A DNA stretch of 64,000 nt from Myxococcales bacterium (GTDB lineage Bacteria > Myxococcota_A > Polyangia > Haliangiales > Haliangiaceae), in contig JADJUF010000049.1 in the NCBI GenBank assembly GCA_016717005.1, positions 310,001-374,000 of the forward strand. The letters are read 5' to 3'. Shown piece by piece: positions 27,958 through 39,876 of this stretch. The translations under genes were made by a program, and so were the position numbers. The number at the start of each line of letters is the position of its first letter. The stretch's first letter is position 1. The notes under the pieces are model-generated. The model made no database searches. It worked only from the letters and a program-made list of their open reading frames with translations, and was not told the DNA's origin.

Positions 27958-29052
27958 CTAGAACGACCCCACGACCGCGAGCCCGGCCTGGCCGGGCGCG
28001 ACGACCGGCGTCAGCGCGAGGTCGACCGCGCCGGCGGTCGGATCGACCCGGTAGGTCTTGGGCCGGTTGAGGATCACCAGCACCACGCCCGCGACGATCG
28101 CGGCGCCGCCGATGCCGTAGGTGACGAACGCCAGGGTCTGGTTCGACTCGGCGCTGCTCTTCTTGTCGGCGACGCCGGCCGGCAACGTCGTGCAGCCGCC
28201 CGAGGGGTCGGTGCTGGCGCAGTTCGAGATCGCCTGATCGTAGTCGTCGAAGCTCGACTTGGCCGAGCTGTGCAAGAGGCCGCCGGTGGCGCCGAGCGCG
28301 ACGCCGGTGCCGAGCAGCACGTACGGCACCCAGCCGGGCATCAGCCGCTTCTCGCGGGTGAGCTCGGCGTCGGTGTACATCGGGATCGTGATCGCCGACG
28401 TGGTGCCGCCGAGGATCTTCACGGTCAGGGGCACCGGGGTGTAGCCCTCCGCGCGCGCGACGACCGTGTGCTCGCCGGCGCGGACCCGCGAGGTGAAGGT
28501 GCCGGGGCCCTTGAAGACCTCCTTGCCGTCGAGGACCAGGATCGAGCCCGCGACGTCGAGCGTGTACTCGACGTTGCCGATCTGCTTCTCGACCAGGAGC
28601 TTGGTGCTCTTGGCGCGGTCGAGCTTCTCGGCGTCGAGCGGCCCGACGCCGTAGACCATCGCGGCCTCGAGCGCGTCGTAGATCTCGAGCGGCTGGTCGA
28701 GGTTCACCAGCGCGAGCGCGAGGTTGTAGTAGATGGCCGGGTGCTTCCAGTGGTCGAGCGCGGCGCGGTACTTGGCGACCGCGTCGGGCCAGTACTGCTG
28801 GCGGATGAGCGCGTTGCCCTCCTTGAACAGCGTCAGCGCGATCTGCTGCTCGTCCTGCGACACGCCGGTGGCCCACGGCCGCGCGTCCTCGCGCTGGGCC
28901 TTGGCGAGGTCGTCCTCGGTCAGCGGCTTCTTCGGGTCGGGCGGCGGGGCCGGCGCGCCGCTGCCGTCGCCGGCGGGCTGGGCCGCCACCGGGACCGCGA
29001 CCAGGGTGAGGGCGAGGCCGAGGGTCACGTGGGTCAGAGCAGAACGAAACAT
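27958..29052 (-). CDS. Secreted/membrane TPR-PEGA protein
   Basis: 364 residues from ATG 29052, with GGGAG five bases upstream (ATG 29064 would add four residues). It has an N-terminal signal peptide ending VAVPVAAQP, then TPR-like helices (ALTLFKEGNALIRQQYWPDAVAKYRAALDHW, HPAIYYNLALALVNL) and a PEGA domain (about residues 170-230: GSILVLDGKEVFKGPGTFTSRVRAGEHTVVARAEGY). Two TM helices flank a Cys-containing loop near the C-terminus (WVPYVLLGTGVALGATGGLL and FVTYGIGGAAIVAGVVLVIL). Proteins of this build are common in Myxococcota near Ser/Thr kinases. It is 91 bp downstream of the kinase-STAND gene and 76 bp upstream of the giant lipoprotein. Confidence 0.85.
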   Translation of the reverse strand: MFRSALTHVTLGLALTLVAVPVAAQPAGDGSGAPAPPPDPKKPLTEDDLAKAQREDARPWATGVSQDEQQIALTLFKEGNALIRQQYWPDAVAKYRAALDHWKHPAIYYNLALALVNLDQPLEIYDALEAAMVYGVGPLDAEKLDRAKSTKLLVEKQIGNVEYTLDVAGSILVLDGKEVFKGPGTFTSRVRAGEHTVVARAEGYTPVPLTVKILGGTTSAITIPMYTDAELTREKRLMPGWVPYVLLGTGVALGATGGLLHSSAKSSFDDYDQAISNCASTDPSGGCTTLPAGVADKKSSAESNQTLAFVTYGIGGAAIVAGVVLVILNRPKTYRVDPTAGAVDLALTPVVAPGQAGLAVVGSF

Positions 29053-29143
29053 AGAAGCTCCCATCGATCGGGCTAGGTACGAAAACGAGCCAGTGCGGAG
29101 GTGGGCCCGCGCGGGTGCGGGGCCGGTGCGGACGCGGGCGCGG

Positions 29144-32263
<3,120 letters not shown>

Positions 32264-32366
32264 CGTATCCCCGGGGCGCGCGGACGGGCGGCACCGGATG
32301 GCGCGTCCCCGCACGACCCACCCAATATACCCCGCTCCTACCCGAAGATCACAACCTTTACCTGCG

Positions 32367-32379
32367 AATCCTTCGGATT
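32367..32379. promoter_or_regulatory. Short inverted repeat in the AT-richer divergent promoter region
   Basis: AATCC-TTC-GGATT at 32367-32379 lies between the divergent kinase-STAND and monooxygenase genes (172-bp gap). The surrounding 32325-32400 is clearly less GC-rich than the genome. It may be an operator, but the arms are only 5 bp. Confidence 0.3.
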
Positions 32380-32435
32380 GTCGGTTCGTTGGTGACCCGC
32401 GTTACGCGCGCGCCGAGGTCTCGTACGCTCCTGGC

Positions 32436-33884
32436 ATGACGGAGCACGTCGACGTCCTGGTCGTCGGTGCGGGCCTCTCGGGGATCGCGGCCGGCTATCA
32501 CCTCCAGACCCACTGTCCCGATCGGACCTACGCGATCCTGGAAGGCCGTGACTGCATCGGCGGCACCTGGGATCTGTTCCGCTACCCCGGCATCCGCAGC
32601 GACTCCGACATGTACACGCTGGGCTACACGTTCCAGCCGTGGCCGGGAGATCGCGCGCTGGCCGATGGTGGGTCGATCCTGTCCTACGTCCGCGACACCG
32701 CGCGCGCCCACGGGATCGATCAGCACATCCGGTTCGGTCACCGGATCGTCCGCGCGGCCTGGTCGAGCGCCGCCGCGCGCTGGACCGTCACCGCCGAGCG
32801 CCCCGCCACCGGCGAGCGGGTCGAGCTGACCTGCGACTTCCTGCTCATGTGCGCCGGCTACTATCGCTACGACCGCGGCCACGCGCCGACCTTCACCGAC
32901 AGCGAGCGCTTCCGCGGACGCATCCTCCACCCGCAGTTCTGGCCCACGGACTACGACCACACCGGGCAGCGCGTCGTCGTGATCGGCAGCGGCGCCACCG
33001 CGGTCACGCTGGTGCCGGCGCTGGCCGAGAAGGCGGCGCACGTGACCATGCTCCAGCGCTCGCCGACGTACATCGTGTCGCGGCCCGGCGTCGACGCCGC
33101 GGCGATGTGGCTGCGCAAGCGCCTGGCGCCGAAGACCGCGTACGCGGCGACCCGGTGGAAGAACGTGCTGCTCGGCAAGGCCTTCTACGACTTCTGCCGG
33201 CGGTTCCCGGCCCAGGCCCGCAAGCTGATCATGGCCGGCGTGCGCAAGCAGGTCGGCGACGCCACCGACCTCGCCCACTTCGAGCCCACCTACGCGCCGT
33301 GGGATCAGCGGCTGTGCCTGGTGCCCGACGGCGATCTGTTCCAGGCGCTCCGGTCGGGCAAGGCCGAGGTCGTCACCGACACCGTCGACCGCTTCACCGA
33401 GGACGGCGTCCTGCTGGCCTCGGGCCGGACCCTCGCCGCCGACGCGATCGTCACCGCCACCGGCCTCGAGCTGCAGTTCCTCGGCGGCGTGACCGTCGCG
33501 GTCGACGGCGTCGACGTCGATCCATCGGGGCGCTGGAACTACAAGGGCGCGATGCTGTCGGGGGTGCCCAACCTGGCGATGGTCGTCGGTTACACCAACG
33601 CGTCGTGGACGCTCAAGGCCGAGCTGACCTGCCAGTTCGTGTGCCGCCTGCTCAACCACATGGCCGCGCGCCACTACCGGATCGCGACGCCGGTGCAGGC
33701 CGACCCGGCCCTGCCGGCCGCGCCGCTGCTCGACCTGCAGTCGGGCTACGTCCAGCGCGCGACCCAGATGATGCCGAAGCAGGGCGACCGCGCGCCGTGG
33801 CGGCTCTACCAGAGCTACCCGCACGACCTGTGGGCGCTCAAGCACGACCCGATCGACGACGGCGTCCTGACCTTCGCGCGCTGA
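32436..33884 (+). CDS. Flavin-containing Baeyer-Villiger-type monooxygenase
   Basis: 482 residues from ATG 32436. It has an N-terminal FAD-binding VVGAGLSGIAAG, then GGTWDLFRYPGIRSDSDMYTLGY, the BVMO fingerprint FRGRILHPQFWP, a second Rossmann motif VVVIGSGATAVTL for NADPH, and the VTATGLELQF segment. The length and motifs match the EthA group, which oxygenates ketones and thio-compounds with FAD and NADPH. It is divergent from the kinase-STAND gene. Its 3' end is partly duplicated immediately downstream (33901). Confidence 0.92.
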   Translation: MTEHVDVLVVGAGLSGIAAGYHLQTHCPDRTYAILEGRDCIGGTWDLFRYPGIRSDSDMYTLGYTFQPWPGDRALADGGSILSYVRDTARAHGIDQHIRFGHRIVRAAWSSAAARWTVTAERPATGERVELTCDFLLMCAGYYRYDRGHAPTFTDSERFRGRILHPQFWPTDYDHTGQRVVVIGSGATAVTLVPALAEKAAHVTMLQRSPTYIVSRPGVDAAAMWLRKRLAPKTAYAATRWKNVLLGKAFYDFCRRFPAQARKLIMAGVRKQVGDATDLAHFEPTYAPWDQRLCLVPDGDLFQALRSGKAEVVTDTVDRFTEDGVLLASGRTLAADAIVTATGLELQFLGGVTVAVDGVDVDPSGRWNYKGAMLSGVPNLAMVVGYTNASWTLKAELTCQFVCRLLNHMAARHYRIATPVQADPALPAAPLLDLQSGYVQRATQMMPKQGDRAPWRLYQSYPHDLWALKHDPIDDGVLTFAR

Positions 33885-33900
33885 CGGTCCGGCGGCGCCG

Positions 33901-33946
33901 GCGGGTCCTGACCTTCGCGACCTGACCGTGCGGAGGCGCCGGCGCG
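33901..33946. repeat. Tandem partial copy of the monooxygenase 3' end
   Basis: 33861-33900 (GTCCTGACCTTCGCGCGCTGACGG, then TCCGGCGGCGCCG) recurs as 33901-33946 (GTCCTGACCTTCGCGACCTGACCG, then TGCGGAGGCGCCG). The copy includes the gene's last codons and stop and fills the whole gap to the convergent lectin stop at 33947. Confidence 0.75.
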
Positions 33947-35074
33947 CTACTTGACCTGGCAGGTGCGCACGACCGTGCGATCGGGCGCGAGGCCGATCAC
34001 CTCGAGGCGGCCGTCGTCGTTGCGGCCGACCGCGAGGTCGCCGCTCACCGGCCCGCCCTCCGACGCCCAGGTGCCCCACGCGCCGCCCGGCTCCTTCTGC
34101 CAGATGTGCCACATGACGTTGTCGTCGGTGGTGACGAACACCTCGAGGCGGCCGTCGCGGATCGTCCCGACCACCGGCGTCGACGCGAACCGACCGCCCA
34201 GCGACACCCAGTCCTTCCACCGACCGTTGGGCTTCTCCTGCCACTTGTGCCAGAGCGCGCCGTCGCCGCCGCGCGCGAACGCCTCGAGCCGGTGGCCCGG
34301 GTTGGCGCCGATCGCGACCGAGCTGGTCAGCACGCCGCCCTCGGACTTCCAGTCGGTCCACTTGCCGTTGGGCTTCTCCTGCACGCGCTTCCACAGCGCG
34401 TTGTCGGTGGCGCGCACGTAGACCTCGAGCCGACCGTCCTCGTTGCTGGCCACCACCGGATCGCCGAGACCCTGGCCGCCGAGCGAGGCGAACGAGCCCC
34501 AGGCGCCGTTCTTCTCCTTCTGCCAGGCGTGCCAGAGCGCGTGATCGGGCCCGCGGACGAACGCCTCGAGCCGACCGTCCTCGTTGCGCCCGACCGCCGG
34601 CACGGACGCGCACTGGCCGCCCAGCGGCTTCCAGTCCGACCACGCGCCGTTCTTCTCCTTCTGCCAGATGTGCCAGAGCGCGCCGTCGAGGCCGCGCGCG
34701 AACACCTCCATGCGCTTGTCGTCGTTGCGCCCGACCGCGACCCGCGGCCAGCCCTCGGCTGGCGCCTGCGTCGTCGGCGCACCGCCGCCCATGCCGCCGC
34801 CCATGCCGCCGCCGCCCATGCCGCCGCCGCCCATGCCGCCGCCCATGCCGCCGCCGCCCATGCCGCCGCCGCCGCCCATCGCGCCCATGTGGCCGGGCGC
34901 GCCCGCGGAGGTCCATGGTGACCACGGCCCGCCGACCGCGGTCTGCCACGAGTGGAGCAGCTCACCCTCGGCGCTGCGCCCGAAAACCTCGAGGCGCCCG
35001 TCGGCGTTGGTCCCCATCGTCGGGGGGCTCGCCAGTCGCCCGTTCATCGTCTTGAACGCTTGCCAGCCGGACAT
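33947..35074 (-). CDS. Seven-bladed PLL-like beta-propeller lectin with Gly-Met linker
   Basis: 375 residues from ATG 35074, with no signal peptide. It contains seven repeats of about 46 residues with the core GRLEVFxRGxDGALWHxWQ followed by WxDWxSLGG. The first is completed by the N-terminal MSGWQAFKTMNG strand and the last ends RTVVRTCQVK, consistent with Velcro closure of a seven-bladed PLL-type propeller. PLL relatives bind fucose or O-methylated sugars; specificity here is unknown. Between blades 1 and 2 lies a low-complexity GGGM-repeat loop of about 35 residues, unusual for the fold. It may act in the cytoplasm or be exported by a leaderless route. It is divergent from the M14 peptidase. 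Confidence 0.82.
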   Translation of the reverse strand: MSGWQAFKTMNGRLASPPTMGTNADGRLEVFGRSAEGELLHSWQTAVGGPWSPWTSAGAPGHMGAMGGGGGMGGGGMGGGMGGGGMGGGGMGGGMGGGAPTTQAPAEGWPRVAVGRNDDKRMEVFARGLDGALWHIWQKEKNGAWSDWKPLGGQCASVPAVGRNEDGRLEAFVRGPDHALWHAWQKEKNGAWGSFASLGGQGLGDPVVASNEDGRLEVYVRATDNALWKRVQEKPNGKWTDWKSEGGVLTSSVAIGANPGHRLEAFARGGDGALWHKWQEKPNGRWKDWVSLGGRFASTPVVGTIRDGRLEVFVTTDDNVMWHIWQKEPGGAWGTWASEGGPVSGDLAVGRNDDGRLEVIGLAPDRTVVRTCQVK

Positions 35075-35226
35075 CGCACGCTCCGTGGAAATAGAGAGAC
35101 GGCGCCCACACCTGGGGCACCCCGCGATCGATCATACGTGATCGCCGCGGTCGCGGGGTCCCGCCGGCGGACGTCGCCGCGGTCCGGTCCGCCCTCGCGG
35201 CGGGCCCAGGGAGTAGGCTCCCCGCG

Positions 35227-36949
35227 ATGTCGACCCTGGCCTCGCTCGCGACCTCGTTCCGCACCGCCTACCTCGATCACGCGACGATCGCCGCGCAGCT
35301 CGCGGCCTGGCACGCGGCGTTCCCCGACCTGACGCGGCTCACGACGATCGGCACCACGCCCGAGGGCCGCGCGCTGACCGTCCTCACGATCGGCGTCGAT
35401 CCGGATCGCGCCCGCCCGACCGCCTGGGTCGACGGCAACATGCACGCGGCCGAGCTGGCCGGGTCGAGCGTGGCGCTGGCGATCGCCGAGGACTTCCTGG
35501 CCGCCCACGTCGAGCCCGACCGCCTGGCCTGGTCGCCGGCGTTGATCGCGGCCGCGCGCGCGACCCGGCTGTTCGTGCTGCCGCGGATGTCGCCCGACGG
35601 CGCCGAGTGCGTGCTCACGACCGGTCGGTTCGTGCGCTCGGCCCCGCGCGACGACCGCGGCCCGCGCGGCGCCAGCGCGTGGCAGGCCGGCGACGTCGAC
35701 GGCGACGGCCGGATCCTGGCGATGCGCGTCGCCGATCCCGCCGGCGACTTCGTGGCGCCGTCGCCGGAGCACCCCGACCTGCTGGTGGCGCGCGAGCTGG
35801 GCGACGCCGGGCCGTTCTACCGGCTCTTCCCCGAGGGCACGATCGCGCGCTGGGACGGCTTCACGATCCCGCCGCCGAGCTTCGTCGGCGACAACCCGGT
35901 CGATCTCAACCGCAACTTCCCGTGGTCGTGGGCGCCGGTCCACGAGCAGATCGGCGCCGGCCGGTTCCCCGCTGTCGGAGCCCGAGAGCCGCGCGGTGGT
36001 CGAGTTCGCGTGCGCCCACCCCGAGATCTACGCGTGGCTGAACCTCCACACCTTCGGCGGGGTGTTCATCCGCCCGCTCGGCCACGCCGCCGACAGCAAG
36101 CTCGACCAGGACGACCTCGCGCACTTCCGCCAGCTCGAGGCCTGGGTCACCGAGACCACCGGCTACCCGACGGTGTCGGGCTTCGAGGAGTTCCTCTACG
36201 CGCCCGACCGGCCGCTGCACGGCGACCTCACCGACTTCGCCTACCACCAGCGCGGCGCGTTCGCGTACGTCGTCGAGCTGTGGGACATCTTCGCGCGGCT
36301 CGGCCTGCCGCGCCCCAAGAAGTTCGTCGACCACTACACCCACCTGACCCGCGCCGATCTGATCAAGCTGGCGGCGTGGGATCGCGACCACAACCACGGC
36401 CGGCTGATCCAGCCGTGGCGCGCGGCGGTCCACCCGCAGCTGGGCCCGGTCGAGGTCGGCGGCGTCGATCCGCGGATCGGCATGTGGAACCCGCCGCCCG
36501 AGCTCCTGGCCGAGCTGTGCGCGAGCCAGAGCGCGTGCTTCGTCCGGGTCGCGGCGATGGCGCCCGAGGTGGTCGTGCGGGCCGCCACCGCGACCGCGCT
36601 CGGCGACGACCTGTGGCGGGTCGAGATCGTCGTCGACAACCGCGGCTACCTGCCGACCCACGGCCTGGCGTCGGCCAAGAAGCTCGAGTGGCACGAGCCG
36701 CTCTACGCCGAGCTCACCGCGACCGGCAGCGCGCTGGTCGATCCCGCCGCCGCCCGGGTCGCGCTCGGGCACCTCGGCGGCTGGGGCCGCGGCCACGGCG
36801 CGGGCGCCAACGATCTGACCTACGCGTACACGCCCGGCAGCGCCGCGAGCGCCCGCGCGACCTGGCTGGTGCGCGGGCGCGGCCAGGTCACCGTGCGCCT
36901 CGGCGCCGCCCGGGTCGGCTTCGTCGACGCCACGGTGACGATCGGCTGA
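35227..36949 (+). CDS. M14-family zinc carboxypeptidase (one frameshift)
   Basis: About 573 residues when joined, from ATG 35227. Frame 1 holds the zinc motif DGNMHAAE (His73, Glu76) and the substrate-binding NPVDLNRNFPWSW. Frame 2 (from about 35971) holds the third zinc ligand in NLHTFGG, the catalytic-Glu-like region YVVELWDIF and a C-terminal beta domain. The switch is at TTCCCCGC (35965-35972): three C instead of four would give FPLSEPESRAVVEFA in one frame. It may be a single-base sequence error or a recent mutation. Without repair the peptide would lose the third zinc ligand. There is no signal peptide, so it should cleave peptides in the cytoplasm. Confidence 0.82.
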
Positions 36950-36964
36950 GCGCCGATCGGTCGA

Positions 36965-37165
36965 TCAACGCGCGCCGCCGATCCGCCGCGCCGCCGCTCG
37001 GCGCGGTCCAGACCCCGCGCCACACGGCGCGCGCGGACACGGGCAGGCGTACACGTCCGCCGATCGATCGTGGGCGTCCAGCCCGAAGAACGTCGCGAGC
37101 GCGGTGTTGAGCTGCGCCCGGCGACGGGTGAAGTCCTCGCACCCGCAGTGCGCGCACCGGAGCTT
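36965..37165 (-). pseudogene. Zinc-ribbon small protein with lost start codon
   Basis: A 66-codon open frame reading KLRCAHCGCEDFTRRRAQLN, then TALATFFGLDAHDRSADVYACPC. This matches the layout of a small zinc-ribbon family (CxxC, AQLNT, TFFxLD, SADVxxC) that I recognise only as a conserved unknown. In-frame upstream there is no ATG, GTG or TTG before a stop; the codon where a start is expected (37163-37165) is AAG, one base from ATG. The second Cys pair is displaced (CPCPRAPCG) and the tail is Arg/Ala-rich. It is probably a decayed gene, less likely one using a rare start. It lies in the 311-bp gap after the M14 gene; nothing else is seen there. Confidence 0.5.
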
Positions 37166-37260
37166 GCGGTCGGTAGGATCCCTGGCTCAACGTCCCATCA
37201 GCCCTCGCCGCGCGCAAGCCGACGTCGTCGCGGCCAGGGCGACGCGCAGGACGATCCGGC

Positions 37261-38088
37261 TCACGGGCACGCGGCGGCCGGCGCGATCCCGGCGTTGCCG
37301 AGCACGGTCACGCCGCTGCCGGAGATCGCCGCCGGACCGCACAGCTCGTTCGAGAGGAACATCGAGTCGCTGCCGGCGGACGTCACCGCGCCGGTGACGT
37401 GCGAGAAGCTGACGCCGACCTTGCTCGCCGGCATCGTCAGCGAGCCCGTGATGGCGGCGCCGCGGATGCGGCTGTCGCTGCCCGTGACCGCGACGTCGCC
37501 GTCGAGGGTGACGGTCCCGCCGAGCACCCCTTCGCCGAACAGCGTGACGCGACTGCCGGCGAAGTCGAGATCACCCTGGTAGCTGCCGCCGCGGAAGAAC
37601 ACCACGCGATCGCTGACCGCGAGCACCGCGTTGACCTCGGCGTTGGTCATCGTCGGGGTGACCTCGAAGGCTTGGTCGGCCTTGTAGTCGACGTTGACCA
37701 TCACCTGCGCGCTGCCCGGCTGGGCCGCGATCGCGACCTCGCGCAGCGCCTGGTCGGCGACCATCACCGAGAACGTGCCGCCCTCGATCGCCCCCGACAC
37801 GGTGATGGTCCGGGCGCCCGCGGTCACCGGCGCCAGCACCGCGATGCCGTCGACGTCGGTGGTCGCGACCACGCCATCATCGGTCGTCAGCGTGACGCCC
37901 GCCGCGATGGGCCCGGGAGTCGCGACGGACCTGGTGTTCGCGTCGTTCACGGTCGGGTTGACGACGACGACGATCGCGGTCGTGCCGAACGGGACGTCGG
38001 TCGGGGTGCTGGCGTCGGGACTGCCGCTGGTCCCGTCACTGCCACACCCCGCGATGAAGAAGACGCCGAGCCAAGCGCGTGAGATCAT
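37261..38088 (-). CDS. Lipoprotein with parallel beta-helix-like C-terminus
   Basis: 275 residues from ATG 38088. The signal MISRAWLGVFFIAGCGSDG gives a lipobox Cys at residue 15. The middle resembles an Ig-like or carboxypeptidase-regulatory beta domain (GVTLTTDDGVVATTDVDGIAVLAPVTAGARTITVSG). The C-terminal 110 residues read as successive short strands (DLDFAGSRVTLFGEG, GTVTLDGDVAVTGSDSRIRG, SLTMPASKVGVSFSHVTG), typical of a right-handed beta-helix. It is probably anchored in the outer membrane; the function is unknown. Confidence 0.72.
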   Translation of the reverse strand: MISRAWLGVFFIAGCGSDGTSGSPDASTPTDVPFGTTAIVVVVNPTVNDANTRSVATPGPIAAGVTLTTDDGVVATTDVDGIAVLAPVTAGARTITVSGAIEGGTFSVMVADQALREVAIAAQPGSAQVMVNVDYKADQAFEVTPTMTNAEVNAVLAVSDRVVFFRGGSYQGDLDFAGSRVTLFGEGVLGGTVTLDGDVAVTGSDSRIRGAAITGSLTMPASKVGVSFSHVTGAVTSAGSDSMFLSNELCGPAAISGSGVTVLGNAGIAPAAACP

Positions 38089-38217
38089 CGTCGGACGTAC
38101 TTCAAGACGTGTGCCAGCAGCGACCCGCGCATTTTCGCGCCCGCGGCGGGACGAGGGCTGATCGCGCGGTCGTGGTTGTACTGTGGGGGCCGGTAGGTAG
38201 GTCTGGCGGGCGGGCGG

Positions 38218-38805
38218 TCAGTGGACGTTGATGTTGACGTTCACGCTGCCGCGCGCGCTCCAGCGCCCCGGCGTGTAGACGCGCTGGCCGCCGCTCGACG
38301 ACCACCCGCCGCCGACCCACACCTGGCCCGAGCGCTCGGGCTGCCACTGGCCCGGTGACCACACGTAGCCCGAGGGCCCCTGGTTCCAGTAGCCCTCGGT
38401 GTAGACGTAGCCGGCGCGCTGTCCGGTCCAGTAGCCGTCGACGTAGGCGTAGCCGCCCTGGGTCTGGCCCCAGTAACCCTGGACGTAGACCTGGCCGGAG
38501 CGCTGGGGCTCCCAGGCGCCCGGCATCCAGACGTAGGCGTTGCCGTTCCAGGCGTGGCGCCCCTGGATCCACACGTAGCCGGGGCGGCTCTCGAAGTAGA
38601 TGTCGACCGGCGCCGGCGGCGGCGTCGACAGGATCACCGCGACGTTGTGGACCGCGATCGCCGTGGCCGCGACCGCGGTCGCGACCTGCGCGGCGGTGGC
38701 GACCGCGCGCAGCCCCGGCGAGCTGACGCGGACGTGGCCCGAGCCGCGGACGTAGCAGCCCGAGGCGAGCGCGAGGACGAGGACGAGCGAGGAGGCGGCG
38801 CGCAT
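38218..38805 (-). CDS. YXWG-type Tyr/Trp repeat lipoprotein
   Basis: 195 residues from ATG 38805. The signal MRAASSLVLVLALASGCYV has its lipobox Cys at 17. A hydrophobic Ala/Val stretch (about 34-60) precedes five to six repeats of about 20 residues rich in Tyr, Trp, Gly and Gln (GYVWIQGRHAWNG, AYVWMPGAWEPQ, QVYVQGYWGQT, YAYVDGYWTGQ, YVYTEGYWNQG, YVWSPGQWQPE). Such repeats occur in secreted proteins of Myxococcota and other proteobacteria and have no assigned biochemical role. Confidence 0.8.
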   Translation of the reverse strand: MRAASSLVLVLALASGCYVRGSGHVRVSSPGLRAVATAAQVATAVAATAIAVHNVAVILSTPPPAPVDIYFESRPGYVWIQGRHAWNGNAYVWMPGAWEPQRSGQVYVQGYWGQTQGGYAYVDGYWTGQRAGYVYTEGYWNQGPSGYVWSPGQWQPERSGQVWVGGGWSSSGGQRVYTPGRWSARGSVNVNINVH

Positions 38806-38903
38806 GCGGTGATGGTCGCGCGGACGCCGCGCGGCGGCAAGCGCCCCGACGGTGGCCTCGATCACGCGGTGCGGACCAGCGGCGGTCCGCGGTACAAGGG
38901 GCC

Positions 38904-39716
38904 ATGGCCCGCTACGCGATCGGCGACATCCAGGGCTGCATGGCCACGCTCGAGCGCCTGCTCGCGACGATCGCGTTCGCGCCCGCCCGCGACGAGCTGT
39001 GGCTGGTCGGCGATCTGGTCAACCGCGGGCCCCGCTCGCTCGACGTGCTGCGCTGGGCCCGCGCGCTCGGTGATCGCGCCACGGTCGTCCTGGGCAACCA
39101 CGACCTGCACCTCCTGGCCCGGGCCGCCGGCGTCGGCAAGGCCAAGAAGCGCGACACGCTCGACGAGATCCTGGCCGCGCCCGATCGCGACGAGCTGATC
39201 GACTGGCTGCGCGCGCGGCCGCTGTGCCACGTCGCCGACGGCTTCGTGATGGTCCACGCCGGCGTCCACCCGAGCTGGTCCCTGGCCCAGGTCCAGGGCT
39301 ACGCGCGCGAGGTCGAGGCGTGCCTGCGCGGCGCTGACTGGCGCACCTGGATCGCCCAGACCCTGGGGCCGGCCCCGACCTGGCGCCCCGACCGCGCCGG
39401 CGCCGAGCGCGTGCGGGCGATCCTCGGCTACCTGGTGCGGGTGCGCATGTGCCGGCCCGACGGCGACGCCCTGCCCGACTTCGACGGCGCGCCCGACGAG
39501 GCGCCCCTGGGCGCGGTGCCGTGGTACCGGCTCACGCCGGCCGCGCTGGCGCGCCACACGGCGGTCTTCGGCCACTGGGCCGCCCACGGCGCGATGATCG
39601 GCGACGACGTGATCGCGACCGACTCGGCGTGCGTGTGGGGCGGCGCGCTGACGGCGGTGCGCCTCGACGACCGCGCGATGTTCTCGGTGCCCGCGCTCGA
39701 GCCCCCGGCCGGGTGA
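38904..39716 (+). CDS. apaH: Symmetrical bis(5'-nucleosyl)-tetraphosphatase ApaH
   Basis: 270 residues from ATG 38904. Metallophosphatase motifs are intact: GDIQG near residue 7, GDLVNRGP near 37, GNHD near 71, then VMVHAGVHPSW and FGHWAAHG. It hydrolyses Ap4A to two ADP, and in some bacteria removes Np-caps from RNA. The last codons and stop are tandemly repeated downstream (39685-39876). Confidence 0.94.
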   Translation: MARYAIGDIQGCMATLERLLATIAFAPARDELWLVGDLVNRGPRSLDVLRWARALGDRATVVLGNHDLHLLARAAGVGKAKKRDTLDEILAAPDRDELIDWLRARPLCHVADGFVMVHAGVHPSWSLAQVQGYAREVEACLRGADWRTWIAQTLGPAPTWRPDRAGAERVRAILGYLVRVRMCRPDGDALPDFDGAPDEAPLGAVPWYRLTPAALARHTAVFGHWAAHGAMIGDDVIATDSACVWGGALTAVRLDDRAMFSVPALEPPAG

Positions 39717-39876
39717 GCGCCGCCGCGCGCGGTCAGTCCTGTTCGCGGTGCCCGCGCTCGAGGCCCCGGCCGGGTGAGCGCCGCCGCCGCGCGCGGTCAG
39801 TCCCTGTGCTCGGTGCCCGCGCTCAAGCCCCCGGCCCCGGCCGGGTGAGCGCCGCCGCCGCGCGCGGTCAGTCCTT
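39685..39876. repeat. Triplicated junction of two convergent gene ends
   Basis: Three units start CGGTGCCCGCGCTC at 39685, 39746 and 39811 (about 61, 65 and 66 bp). Each unit contains CCCCGGCCGGGTGAGCGCCGCC, carrying the apaH stop TGA, and GCGCGCGGTCAGTCC, carrying the complement of the kinase stop. Units differ by small Gly/Pro-codon indels. The real apaH end is in unit 1 and the real kinase end in unit 3. Confidence 0.85.
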
